Below, piece by piece: positions 52,883 to 61,536 of a DNA stretch of 64,000 nucleotides. Source of the DNA: an uncultured Pseudohongiella sp. (lineage in GTDB: Bacteria > Pseudomonadota > Gammaproteobacteria > Pseudomonadales > Pseudohongiellaceae); assembly GCA_951812965.1 (NCBI GenBank), contig OX638341.1, positions 1,470,438 to 1,534,437 on the forward strand, written 5' to 3'. The position numbers and the translations under genes were made by a program. The notes under the pieces are model-generated. The model searched no databases. It worked only from the letters and a program-made list of their open reading frames with translations, and had not been told where the DNA came from. Position 1 is the first letter of the stretch. Every line of letters begins with the position of its first letter.

Positions 52883-53818
52883 TTACTCGGTTACCGTTAC
52901 CCGCTGATAGACATTGGTCCAGCAGCACTGGTCGCCGTAAGAGCTGTCCGGCGCCGAATGCACGTCGACTGCCGCGCGAACGATGTAGTCCCCGGGGGCC
53001 GAAAACGTCGCCATCACCATGGCGGATCCCGCGCCGCCCTCGATTACGGCTTCATTGTCCGAGGGGCCGGTAAATCGTTCGAAACGCGGATCGTCCGGAT
53101 CAAACGGATTTTCCGGCTCGGGGGCGTTGGGGTCGCGGGTGAAGGTGACTTCGCCCGGACCCTGGTGTTTATTGAACTCGACGCCCATGTCGAGCGGCTC
53201 CCCAAAGCGCGGATCTTCCGGGTCGCGCTCGGCGGGGTCGCTGGCGTTGAGCACGAATTCGACCGTCTCGCCCACGGCGACTGTGGAGTCGAAATCGGAG
53301 ATGTTGCCCGTCAGGCCGGCTGAAAGTTCAGTGTCGCCGAATGCGGCCAGCGGCTGCAACGAACCCTGCGGACGCGGCCGGATGAAGTCGAGTTCATACG
53401 CGGAGGCGCCGCGCCGGCCGGGGACCCGAAGCACTTCCGCTTCACCGGTTTTCACATTCCACCAGACGTCGATGTCCGACTGATCGGCGGGCAGGGTGAC
53501 AGTGAAAACTCCCGTGCCGCGGCCGGAAGGAAAATGAGTGGGTTGCATGCCGTCGAATTCGGCGGGCTCGATGTAGTTGTTCTCGCCGAGCGGAATGTAC
53601 ACATCCTCATCCGTATTGCGATTGATGAATCCGAACGAGATGGTCGTGGTGCCGTCTTCATTGGCGACCCAGCCTTCCATCAGCGGAATGATCGGCAGCC
53701 CTTCCGGCGGCGTCAAGGACAGAAAACGGGGTTGGTCGTCCTGGCCCTGTGTCGGCAGTGAAACGGCCAACAGCAGCAGGGCGGCAGGCGCCAGCAATGA
53801 CTTGTGCATGCGTCGCAT
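52883..53818 (-). CDS. exported protein of unknown function, possible partner of the monooxygenase-like cluster
   Basis: 311 residues from the ATG at 53818 (MRRMHKSLLAPAALLLLAVS, signal peptide). The first half has PPEGLPIIPLMEGWVANEDGT, ISFGFINRNTDEDVYIPLGENN, QPTHFPSGRGTGVFTV and DVWWNVKTGEAEVLRVPG. The second half is Ig-like (GSAMVMATFSAPGDYIVRAAVDVHS) and ends SSYGDQCCWTNVYQRVTVTE. Family unnamed to me, though this GW..N.DGT...FGY.NRN pattern is widespread in environmental genomes. It lies head-to-tail with paralogue 4, so a shared role is plausible but unproven. Confidence 0.6.
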   Translation of the reverse strand: MRRMHKSLLAPAALLLLAVSLPTQGQDDQPRFLSLTPPEGLPIIPLMEGWVANEDGTTTISFGFINRNTDEDVYIPLGENNYIEPAEFDGMQPTHFPSGRGTGVFTVTLPADQSDIDVWWNVKTGEAEVLRVPGRRGASAYELDFIRPRPQGSLQPLAAFGDTELSAGLTGNISDFDSTVAVGETVEFVLNASDPAERDPEDPRFGEPLDMGVEFNKHQGPGEVTFTRDPNAPEPENPFDPDDPRFERFTGPSDNEAVIEGGAGSAMVMATFSAPGDYIVRAAVDVHSAPDSSYGDQCCWTNVYQRVTVTE

Positions 53819-54077
53819 CGATTGGTTCCTCTTCGTACGATTCAGAATGCTTGCGGGCAATGGAAGGCCGCTACGGCCGCCCGTATCAAGCAGACGCAAA
53901 GCATAATGGCAAGGCCGCGAATCGTCTAGTGTCTGGAAGGCTCAGAAGCGATTGAATTGTAAGCAAGTGTTACGCTGTTTGCCCGTTCGGAATTGGACAA
54001 GCCATCGCGAAATGTGTAGTTTCGGCGGCTTTCACGCAGCGTCGAATGCAGGCAAAATCGAACGCGGGGCGCCCCTC

Positions 54078-54824
54078 ATGACTGACCGCAATCCTGTCAT
54101 CGAACTTCGCAACGTAGACAAGTTCTACGGCGATTTTCAGGCGCTGTCGAACGTCAGCATGACCGTGGGTCCGAGCGAGCGGGTGGTGATCTGCGGGCCC
54201 TCCGGTTCCGGCAAGTCGACCCTGGTCAGATGCGTCAACCGGCTGGAAGAGCACTCGGCCGGCCGGATTTTCGTCGACGGGGAAGAACTGGGCGACAGAC
54301 AGACCGACATTCGCACGATCCGGACGAAGGTCGGAATGGTCTTCCAGCAGTTCAATCTCTTTCCGCATCTGTCCGTGCTCGAGAATCTGACCATCGGTCC
54401 GGTCCGGGTTCGTAAACTGCCGAAATCGCAGGCCGTCGAACTGGCGCTTGAATATCTCAAGCGCGTGGATATTCTGGAGCAGGCGGAGAAATATCCGTCT
54501 CAACTGTCCGGCGGGCAGCAGCAGCGCGTGGCGATTGCCCGCTCTCTTTGCATGGAACCGGGCGTAATGCTGTTCGACGAGCCGACTTCGGCGCTGGACC
54601 CGGAAATGATCAACGAAGTGCTCGATGTGATGACCGATCTCGCGGAAAGCGGCATGGCCATGATCTGCGTGACGCACGAGATGGGATTTGCGCGCAAGGT
54701 CGCCGACAGAATGATCTTCATGGACGAGGGCGAGATTATCGAGTCGGCGCCGGCGGAAAAATTCTTCTCGAATCCGCAAAGCGAACGCTGCCGAAGATTT
54801 CTCGACCGGATTCTGGAGCACTAG
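54078..54824 (+). CDS. polar amino acid ABC transporter, ATP-binding protein
   Basis: 248 residues from the ATG at 54078. GlnQ/AapP type: Walker [11 protein letters not shown]-loop [16 protein letters not shown], signature [15 protein letters not shown], Walker [17 protein letters not shown]-loop VTHEMGFAR. It powers uptake through the two permeases encoded next. Its stop is followed 1 bp later by the GTG of the first permease. The closest pattern is the general L-amino acid (Aap/Bzt) or glutamate/aspartate group. Confidence 0.92.
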   Translation: MTDRNPVIELRNVDKFYGDFQALSNVSMTVGPSERVVICGPSGSGKSTLVRCVNRLEEHSAGRIFVDGEELGDRQTDIRTIRTKVGMVFQQFNLFPHLSVLENLTIGPVRVRKLPKSQAVELALEYLKRVDILEQAEKYPSQLSGGQQQRVAIARSLCMEPGVMLFDEPTSALDPEMINEVLDVMTDLAESGMAMICVTHEMGFARKVADRMIFMDEGEIIESAPAEKFFSNPQSERCRRFLDRILEH

Positions 54825-54825
54825 G

Positions 54826-55638
54826 GTGAGTTCGACCATGCGGCAGCGGGCGACGCCGGGATCGACCGTAATCTCGGTCGCGCTGTATCTGGCCCTGATC
54901 TACCTGCTCGTGCGGCTGGCATTGAACGGCGCCGCGGCCATGGGCTACAACTGGCAATGGTACCGGGTGCCCGAATACCTTTTCCGATTCACCGATGACG
55001 GGTTCGAATGGGGTGAGATCCTCCTGGGTCTGACGGCGACGCTGAAACTTTCGCTGCAGTCCTTTCTGCTCGCAACGGGCCTGGGCGCTATCGTCACCGT
55101 GCTGAGAATGTCCGGACTGGTAGTCGGTAACGCCATGGCGGTGGCATTTCTCGAATTGGTGAGAAACATGCCGCTGCTGATCCTGCTGTACCTGTTCTAT
55201 TATGTGCTGGGACCGATATTCGGCCTGGACCGGTATGCCGCGGCCGCACTTTGCCTGGGCGTGTATCATGCCGCGCTCGTTTCCGAAATTCTGCGGGCGG
55301 GCGTCAATTCGGTCGATGGCGGCCAGTTGGAGGCGGCGCGATCCGTGGGCATGTCGACGGTGCAGGCATATCGCCACATCGTCCTGCCGCAGGCCGTGAA
55401 GTTCCTGCTGCCGCCGATGACGGGAGAGGCGGTGCATCTGATCAAGAGTTCGGCGATCGTGAGCGTGATCGCGGTCGTGGAGATGACCACGGTCGGCCGC
55501 AACATCATTTCCGATACATATATGAGTTTCGAGATCTGGTTCACGATAGCCGCGGTTTATTTGCTGGTTATCCTTGTATTGTCTCTGGCGGCATCGCAAA
55601 TGGAAAAACGATACGCCATTGCCGGGAGGACAAAGTGA
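54826..55638 (+). CDS. polar amino acid ABC transporter permease 1
   Basis: 270 residues from GTG 54826, or 266 from ATG 54838. HisM/AapM family: FLELVRNMPLLILLYLFYYV, EILRAGVNSVDGGQLEAARSVGMS (EAA loop) and IVLPQAVKFLLPPM. About five membrane segments. Its stop overlaps the GTG start of the binding-protein gene. Confidence 0.88.
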   Translation: MSSTMRQRATPGSTVISVALYLALIYLLVRLALNGAAAMGYNWQWYRVPEYLFRFTDDGFEWGEILLGLTATLKLSLQSFLLATGLGAIVTVLRMSGLVVGNAMAVAFLELVRNMPLLILLYLFYYVLGPIFGLDRYAAAALCLGVYHAALVSEILRAGVNSVDGGQLEAARSVGMSTVQAYRHIVLPQAVKFLLPPMTGEAVHLIKSSAIVSVIAVVEMTTVGRNIISDTYMSFEIWFTIAAVYLLVILVLSLAASQMEKRYAIAGRTK

Positions 55639-56471
55639 TTTTCAGAAGATTCGGTATGGCCGGGTTGCTGGTATCCGCGGGGCTTGCCTTCGGCGTGTCA
55701 TTGCCGGCGCTGGCCCAGGATGTCCGCCAATCCATCGCGGCCGAGAGCGTGATCGAAAGCATCAAGCAGCGGGGCGTGATCAGGATCGGCCTGTCAACTT
55801 TCACTCCCTGGTCGATGCGCGCGATGAACGGCGAGTTGATCGGATTCGAACCCGATGTGGGCCGCAAGCTGGCCGAAGACATGGGGGTCGAAGCCGAGTT
55901 CGTGCCGACTGCCTGGGACGGAATCATCCCGGCTTTGCTGGCGGGCAAGTTCGACGTGATCATCAGTGGCATGTCCGTAACGCCCCAGCGCAATCTGACC
56001 GTGAATTTCACAAATGCCTATGCGTATTCCGGCATGACGATTCTTGCCAATAGACAATTGACGGAAGGCTTTGAACTGGAAGATCTCAACAGTGCGGACG
56101 TGACCTTCAGCGCCAGACGGGGAGCGGTTCCCGCGAGCGCGATCGCCGAAAGGTTTCCAGCCGCGGAACTGCTCTTGTTCGACGACGAGGGCGCGGTGGT
56201 CCAGGAGGTCGTGAACGGGAACGCTCATGCAACCATGGCCGCGGAGCCCCTGCCATCGCGAGAAGCCCGCAATTACCCCGACACCTTGTACATTCCTTTT
56301 GACGTAATGTTCAGCCAGTTGGGCGAAGGATTCGCCGTGCGCAAGGGCGACCCCGACGCATTGAACTTCTTCAACAACTGGATCGCGCATTACTGGCGCA
56401 CGGGCTGGCTGCAAGAGCGCCATGACTATTGGTTCACTACTCAGGAATGGAGCAGCGAGGTGCTGCAATAG
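55635..56471 (+). CDS. amino acid ABC transporter substrate-binding protein
   Basis: 278 residues from GTG 55635, preceded by GGGAGGA; ATG 55656 is an alternative. Signal peptide ends near SLPALAQ. SBP family 3: IKQRGVIRIGLSTFTPWSMR, GELIGFEPDVGRKLAEDMGV, WDGIIPALLAGKFDVIISGMSVTPQR, GEGFAVRKGDPDALNFFNNW. It binds the amino acid in the periplasm. Its place between the two permease genes is unusual. Confidence 0.9.
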   Translation: MIFRRFGMAGLLVSAGLAFGVSLPALAQDVRQSIAAESVIESIKQRGVIRIGLSTFTPWSMRAMNGELIGFEPDVGRKLAEDMGVEAEFVPTAWDGIIPALLAGKFDVIISGMSVTPQRNLTVNFTNAYAYSGMTILANRQLTEGFELEDLNSADVTFSARRGAVPASAIAERFPAAELLLFDDEGAVVQEVVNGNAHATMAAEPLPSREARNYPDTLYIPFDVMFSQLGEGFAVRKGDPDALNFFNNWIAHYWRTGWLQERHDYWFTTQEWSSEVLQ

Positions 56472-56498
56472 TTGCCGGCCCAGTAACAGGCTTCCGCA

Positions 56499-57374
56499 AT
56501 GCAAAAACTATTACGACGCCTGACATGGATCGACGCGGTGCTGCTTGCATTGCTGGCGGCGTTCGTCGCCTGGGTCTGGATTCAGATCGACGGCAGGTTG
56601 AACTACGTCTGGCGCTGGGACATCATCCCCGCCTACATGTTCCGGTTCGACGAGGCCGAGGGCCGCTGGGTCGCCAACCTGTTCGTGAGCGGATTCATCA
56701 CGACATTGCGCATCAGCGTGTACGCCAGCGTTCTGGCGTTGATTCTCGGCGTGATGCTTGGTCTGGCGCGCACCGCGCGCAATCTCACCATTAATCTGCT
56801 GGCCCGGACCTACCTCGAATGTTTGCGGAATATTCCTCCGATCGTCGTCGTTTTCATCTTCTATTTCTTCCTTTCCGAGCAATTGATCGTTGCTTTCGGA
56901 ATCGAAGAATGGGCGCGCGGCATCGCCCGGGGCGAGAACGCGCGTATCTGGGAGTTTTTCGTCGGTGACCCGCGCTTGCTGCCTGCGCTGCTTTCGGGAA
57001 CCGTCGTGCTTGCGCTGTTCGAAAGCGCCTTCGTCGGCGAGATCGTGCGGGCCGGCCTGGAATCGGTCGATTCCGGCCAGAAGGAGGCTGCCCGTTCGCT
57101 TGGCATGAGCAGGTTGCACGAACTTCGCTTCGTCGTGCTGCCCCAGGCGATGCGCAAGGCCATGCCCCCATTGGCAAATCAATTCATCACCCTGGTCAAG
57201 GACAGTTCGATCATTTCGCTGATTTCGGTGCAGGAGCTGACCTACAGGACCGTGGAACTGGTCTCTTCGACTCGCGCCATTTTCGAAGCATGGATTACTA
57301 CCGCGGCGTTCTATTTCGCCTTGTGCTTCGGCCTTTCGCTGCTCTTTCGGCGACTGGAAATCCGCATGCGCTAA
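56499..57374 (+). CDS. polar amino acid ABC transporter permease 2
   Basis: 291 residues, HisM/AapQ family. YLECLRNIPPIVVVFIFYFF, VRAGLESVDSGQKEAARSLGMS (EAA loop) and VVLPQAMRKAMPPLANQF. A periplasmic stretch of ~40 residues (EEWARGIARGENARIWEFFVGD) separates two membrane segments. It forms a heterodimer with permease 1. It lies 27 bp after the binding-protein gene and ends the operon. Confidence 0.88.
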   Translation: MQKLLRRLTWIDAVLLALLAAFVAWVWIQIDGRLNYVWRWDIIPAYMFRFDEAEGRWVANLFVSGFITTLRISVYASVLALILGVMLGLARTARNLTINLLARTYLECLRNIPPIVVVFIFYFFLSEQLIVAFGIEEWARGIARGENARIWEFFVGDPRLLPALLSGTVVLALFESAFVGEIVRAGLESVDSGQKEAARSLGMSRLHELRFVVLPQAMRKAMPPLANQFITLVKDSSIISLISVQELTYRTVELVSSTRAIFEAWITTAAFYFALCFGLSLLFRRLEIRMR

Positions 57375-57420
57375 ATAGTAAAGTGGCGCGTTGATTCGCC
57401 ACCCGCTATTTCTCGCCGCG

Positions 57421-59124
57421 ATGCGATCCATGACTCTGAACAAGCTCATCCGATACAGTCTCCTGCCGGTGCTGCTGGCCGTGCATGCGCCGGCATGGGC
57501 CGCGCTCGAGCGCGTCGATGATTTTGCCTTGCTCGATCAGCGCGGAGAATTTCATCAATTGAGCCGCTATCGCCATGTGCGTGCGCTGGCGGTCATGGCC
57601 TACAGCGCGGAGTGTCCGTCCATGGCCGGCATGGCCGAGCATTTCACCCGCCTCGCGGGCAGTTTCGGCAGCCGGGGTGTCTCCTTTGTCTTTCTCGACA
57701 TCGAAGGACTCGGCCGCGAGCGTTTGCGCGCCCTCGAACTGGAAATGCCGATTCTCGACGATGCGGGACAAATTGTTTCCGCGGCGCTGGAATTCGGGCA
57801 GGCCGGCGAAGTTGCATTGCTCAATCCGGAACGGCTGTCGCTGTTTTACCGGGGTGCGGCCGACTCCGGGTTCGAGCAAGCGATGGAAGTCCTGCTGGCG
57901 GACGGTATTGCCGACAGTATCAGGGCGCCGCTGGAATCGGGTTGTCCGTTGGAGTTTCCGGTGCGCGAGGCCATGCTCGCCGAGCCGCCGGATTACGTTT
58001 CAGAAGTGGCGCCGCGGATCATCGAGAATTGCGGAATGTGTCATCGCCGCGGCGGAGTCGGACCCTTCGCCCTCGACAGTTACCTGATGTTGCTGGGCTG
58101 GTCGCCGATGATCCGCGAAGTGCTGCTCAACAAACGCATGCCGCCGATGCAGGTGGACTCTCACATCGGCAGTTCCGGGGACGCGCGCCATATCGGCGTC
58201 GAAGACCTGCAAGTGCTGGTCAACTGGATTGACGCCGGCGCACCGGGCACAACAAGCGGGGAGGCGGACCCGCTGCAGGCGCTGGCCGAACCGCCCGCGC
58301 GCGAATGGCAGCTCGGCGAGCCGGATTACATCGTCCAGTCGCCGAGGCAGGACATTCCGCCGACGGGAGTGCTCGACTATACCTATGAGGTAGCCGAACT
58401 CAGCTTCAATGAGGAGAAATGGGTGCGGGCGCTGCAATACCTGCCGGGCGACGAGTCCGTATTGCATCACCTGATGACTTTCGTCACCGGCGACGGTGAA
58501 GATTTCTGGGGCGCCGAACGCCATACGGAGAACAGCACGCGCAGGTTTCTCGACGGCTATGCGCCGGGCCAGGATCTGCTGCGTGAATTTGCACCGGGAA
58601 CCGGAGTACGTATCGCTCCGGGCGAGAAACTGTCCATGCAATTCCACTATGTGACCAATGGTCAGACTACCAGCGACGCCACCCGCATCGGCCTTTATTT
58701 CACCGATAAGCCACAGGGAAGAGAGATACTGACCGAGGCGGTTTCGACCCGTTTCCTGCTGCCGCCGAACGTGTCCGAATTCCCCTTGCGGGCGAACCGG
58801 AAAATCGAGCGGGAAATAGTACTGATCGGCGTTCGCGCACGGATGAATTACCGCGGCAAGAAGATGAAGTTCGCCTACCAGGCGCCGGGCGAGCCGCTGC
58901 GCGAGATATTCTCGGTGCCGGCTTACAATTACGGCTGGCAACCCAATTTTCGTCTTGACGAACCGCTGGAGCTTCCCGCCGGCTCGACCTTGCATGTCAT
59001 CGGCGCTTTTGACAACTCGATATCCAATCCCAACAATCCCAATCCGGACGCCGAACTCCGGTTCGGCGTCGAAAGCTGGGAAGAAATGTTTACCGGGTAC
59101 TTCACCTATTACCATGCGCAGTAA
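57421..59124 (+). CDS. exported redoxin / cytochrome c / PHM-like fusion, CuM site lost
   Basis: 567 residues from the ATG at 57421 (10 codons after a TTG). Signal peptide (~1-28). A thioredoxin-like redoxin domain (~32-165) has AECPSMAGM with a single Cys. A haem c site follows: C204, C207, H208 (CGMCHRRGGVGPF). The PHM-like part (~300-567) keeps His349, His350 and His409 of the CuH site and Met556. The CuM His-x-His is replaced: relatives read AHMHYRGK, this protein ARMNYRGK, with Arg474 and Asn476. Hydroxylase activity as in PHM is therefore doubtful. It follows the amino acid transporter by 46 bp; its end overlaps the acyltransferase gene by 11 bp. Confidence 0.8.
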   Translation: MRSMTLNKLIRYSLLPVLLAVHAPAWAALERVDDFALLDQRGEFHQLSRYRHVRALAVMAYSAECPSMAGMAEHFTRLAGSFGSRGVSFVFLDIEGLGRERLRALELEMPILDDAGQIVSAALEFGQAGEVALLNPERLSLFYRGAADSGFEQAMEVLLADGIADSIRAPLESGCPLEFPVREAMLAEPPDYVSEVAPRIIENCGMCHRRGGVGPFALDSYLMLLGWSPMIREVLLNKRMPPMQVDSHIGSSGDARHIGVEDLQVLVNWIDAGAPGTTSGEADPLQALAEPPAREWQLGEPDYIVQSPRQDIPPTGVLDYTYEVAELSFNEEKWVRALQYLPGDESVLHHLMTFVTGDGEDFWGAERHTENSTRRFLDGYAPGQDLLREFAPGTGVRIAPGEKLSMQFHYVTNGQTTSDATRIGLYFTDKPQGREILTEAVSTRFLLPPNVSEFPLRANRKIEREIVLIGVRARMNYRGKKMKFAYQAPGEPLREIFSVPAYNYGWQPNFRLDEPLELPAGSTLHVIGAFDNSISNPNNPNPDAELRFGVESWEEMFTGYFTYYHAQ

Positions 59125-60034
59125 GCTGACCGAACCGGCGCCCGAAGTCGATCCGCAATTCGCCTGTTATCTGCGCGAACCACCGCGGGTGTCCTATGTT
59201 CAGCCGGACGATTCCTGGCTCGAGCGCCGGCTGATCGCCGTGCTCGAACTGCTGTCGGGCCGACGCCGGGTCGAGCGCATCTACTGGCAGTTGAAGTCAA
59301 GAAAGCTCGGCGTAGACAACTTTTTCGAAGAAGGCCTGCGGGCGGCCTCGATCGGAATCGACATGGACGCAAGCGCACTCACCGGCCTTTCGCCGGAGTC
59401 GCCGCTGGTATTTGTCGCCAATCATCCGTTCGGTGTGGTCGATGGAATGGTTTTGTGCGACATCGCCGTCAAGCTGCGCGGCGATTTCCGCATCATGCTG
59501 CATAGCCTGCTTTGCCAGGACAGGCAGCTCGCGCCTTATTTTCTGCCCATTGATTTCACCGGCACGCCGCTGGCGCGCAAGACCAATATCCGTTCCCGGC
59601 AACTCGCACTGGAAGCGCTCGATAAAAATATCCCGGTGCTGATCTTTCCCGCGGGCGCTGTGTCGACGGCGGGCAAGCTGGGTTTCGGCGAGGTTCGGGA
59701 CGGACCCTGGACCAATTTCGCCGCGAAGATCGTCCGGGACGCACGGGCAACGGTTGTTCCCATTTATTTCCACGGCCGCAACAGCCGCAAGTTCCATGTC
59801 GCTGCGCATATCGCCGAGCCATTGCGCACGGCGCTGCTGATTCACGAGGCGCGCAACAAGTTCGGCAAAACCTTGCGCGTGGAAATTGGCAGGCCGATTC
59901 CCTGGGCCGCCATGCAGGCGCTCAATGGAAGACAGGAGTTGACGGACTTTCTGTACGACCGGGTTCAATCGCTCGGAGGCCCTACCCGGCGCGGGTCCGG
60001 AAATGGCTCTTCCAGATTCCGGGCAGCCGGGTGA
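59114..60034 (+). CDS. lysophospholipid acyltransferase family protein
   Basis: 306 residues from the ATG at 59114, inside the end of the previous gene. PlsC-like motifs: NHPFGVVDGM (for NHxxxxD), then FTGTPLARK, VLIFPAGAVSTAGKLGFGE (for FPEG) and VVPIYFHGRN. No membrane segment. Similar to the acyltransferase half of OlsA/hemolysin-like proteins; it would move an acyl chain to a lyso-lipid. The last 53 bp overlap the convergent thioesterase gene. Confidence 0.8.
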   Translation: MRSKLTEPAPEVDPQFACYLREPPRVSYVQPDDSWLERRLIAVLELLSGRRRVERIYWQLKSRKLGVDNFFEEGLRAASIGIDMDASALTGLSPESPLVFVANHPFGVVDGMVLCDIAVKLRGDFRIMLHSLLCQDRQLAPYFLPIDFTGTPLARKTNIRSRQLALEALDKNIPVLIFPAGAVSTAGKLGFGEVRDGPWTNFAAKIVRDARATVVPIYFHGRNSRKFHVAAHIAEPLRTALLIHEARNKFGKTLRVEIGRPIPWAAMQALNGRQELTDFLYDRVQSLGGPTRRGSGNGSSRFRAAG

Positions 60035-60431
60035 CCTTGCCTGCGCTGTCGGTCCAGACGTGCCGGGTAAAGCCGGTAACGAGCACCTCGGAATCGCCGC
60101 CGGTGGAAATTTCGTAGGCGAAAGTCAGGCGGCGGCTGAGGCTTTCGGCTATCCAGGTTCTCACACAAACTTTCTGGCCGTAGCGCAAGCTCCCGGAAAA
60201 GCGCACATGGGCTTCGGTTACAGGTAACTGGAAACCGCTTTCTTCGACGTGGGCGTAGTCGCTGCCCATATCGCGCATGTACTGACTGCGGCCTTCCTCG
60301 AAATATACGAGATAGGTGGAATGGTGCACGATGCCCATGTTGTCGGTCTCGGCATAACGCACATGGAACTCGCTTTCGACGAAAGTATGCGAGTCCCGCG
60401 GAAAATGCGTTGTTCTGGCGCTGCTGGACAT
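59982..60431 (-). CDS. 4HBT hot-dog fold acyl-CoA thioesterase
   Basis: 149 residues. VRYAETDNMGIVHHSTYLVYFEEGR holds the catalytic Asp of the YbgC/4-hydroxybenzoyl-CoA thioesterase family. It hydrolyses short acyl-CoA or acyl-ACP. It converges with the acyltransferase gene, with overlapping ends, and is divergent from the kinase gene. Confidence 0.88.
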   Translation of the reverse strand: MSSSARTTHFPRDSHTFVESEFHVRYAETDNMGIVHHSTYLVYFEEGRSQYMRDMGSDYAHVEESGFQLPVTEAHVRFSGSLRYGQKVCVRTWIAESLSRRLTFAYEISTGGDSEVLVTGFTRHVWTDSAGKVTRLPGIWKSHFRTRAG

Positions 60432-60562
60432 GGGCGATTTCCCGAACTGCCGAAATTCGCCCGGATTATAGTCGGATTTCCCCGCAAGTTGCGTGGCTGC
60501 TAAACGCCCTGATATCTGGTACTGTCCAAAATTCTTTTTCGCAGGGCAGTGGGCTCCAGATC

Positions 60563-61522
60563 ATGCTAAATTTTCCCGAGCCGCCAAGGGAATACGATTC
60601 GATATTCCTGGAAGAGACCGACAAGACCCTGCCCAGGAAGATTGATCAACGAACCCGCTACGCTTTTTTCAGCACCATTGCCGAAGGCGGCAAGTCGCTG
60701 ATCAAGTCCTGCAAGGACCAGCATCTGTCGCGTTTCGTCTGCTACAAGACCTTGCGGCCCGAATTCGCGCAGGATGAAGTCGAACAGCAGCGGCTGATCC
60801 GCGAAGCGCGGGTTTCCGCCATGTTGCAGCATCCCAATACCGTGCCCACCTACGAGTTGGGGCGCGATTCCCGCGGCAATCCCTATTTCACCATGAAACT
60901 CGTGCATGGCTATACCTTGCGGGAGGTGCTGGACTTCCGCTCGCGTTACGACCTGACGCAATTGATGGAAGTGGTGATGCAGATCGGCTACGCCCTGGAA
61001 TACGCGCACACCCACGGCGTCGCGCATCGAGACATCAAGCCGGAGAACATTCTGGTCGGACCGTATGGCGAAGTGCTCCTGCTCGACTGGGGGCTAGCGA
61101 AGGTCTGGGGCGCCCGGGGCGAAGGCATGAACGACGCCGCCGGCCGCCAGGCGATCTCGGTCGGCGATATCAACATTACCGGCAAGCACAAGGCCCAGGG
61201 CTCGGCCTGGTACATGTCCCCCGAGCAGATTAACCAGGATCCCGATATCGACTATCGCACCGACGTGTTCAGTCTCGGCGCCGTGCTTTATGAAGCGCTT
61301 TGCGGCAAGCCGCCCGCCAATGGCGAGAAGCTGCACCAGATCATCGAAAGTGTGCTCAAGGATACGCCGCCGCCGCCTTCGGAAGTAACGTCTGTTCACG
61401 TTCCCAGGCTGCTTGAACAAGTCTCGATGCGTTGCCTGGAGAAAGATCCGGGCAACCGTTTCGACACCATGGGCGCCATGGTGCGGGCATTGCGCCAGGA
61501 TTGGCAGTCCGATCTGGTCTGA
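60563..61522 (+). CDS. serine/threonine protein kinase, stand-alone
   Basis: 319 residues from the ATG at 60563; the frame is open upstream but without conserved text. Eukaryotic-type kinase fold: a loop EGGKSLIKSCKDQHLSRFVCYK with Lys62, catalytic HRDIKPEN (His155-Arg156-Asp157), and DWG (Asp175) for DFG as in many bacterial STPKs. The activation end is GSAWYMSPEQI and subdomain IX is DVFSLGAVLYEALCG. There is no membrane anchor or sensor domain. The target is unknown. An amidohydrolase lipoprotein gene follows 14 bp later. Confidence 0.88.
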   Translation: MLNFPEPPREYDSIFLEETDKTLPRKIDQRTRYAFFSTIAEGGKSLIKSCKDQHLSRFVCYKTLRPEFAQDEVEQQRLIREARVSAMLQHPNTVPTYELGRDSRGNPYFTMKLVHGYTLREVLDFRSRYDLTQLMEVVMQIGYALEYAHTHGVAHRDIKPENILVGPYGEVLLLDWGLAKVWGARGEGMNDAAGRQAISVGDINITGKHKAQGSAWYMSPEQINQDPDIDYRTDVFSLGAVLYEALCGKPPANGEKLHQIIESVLKDTPPPPSEVTSVHVPRLLEQVSMRCLEKDPGNRFDTMGAMVRALRQDWQSDLV

Positions 61523-61536
61523 AAGGAGGAATATTC

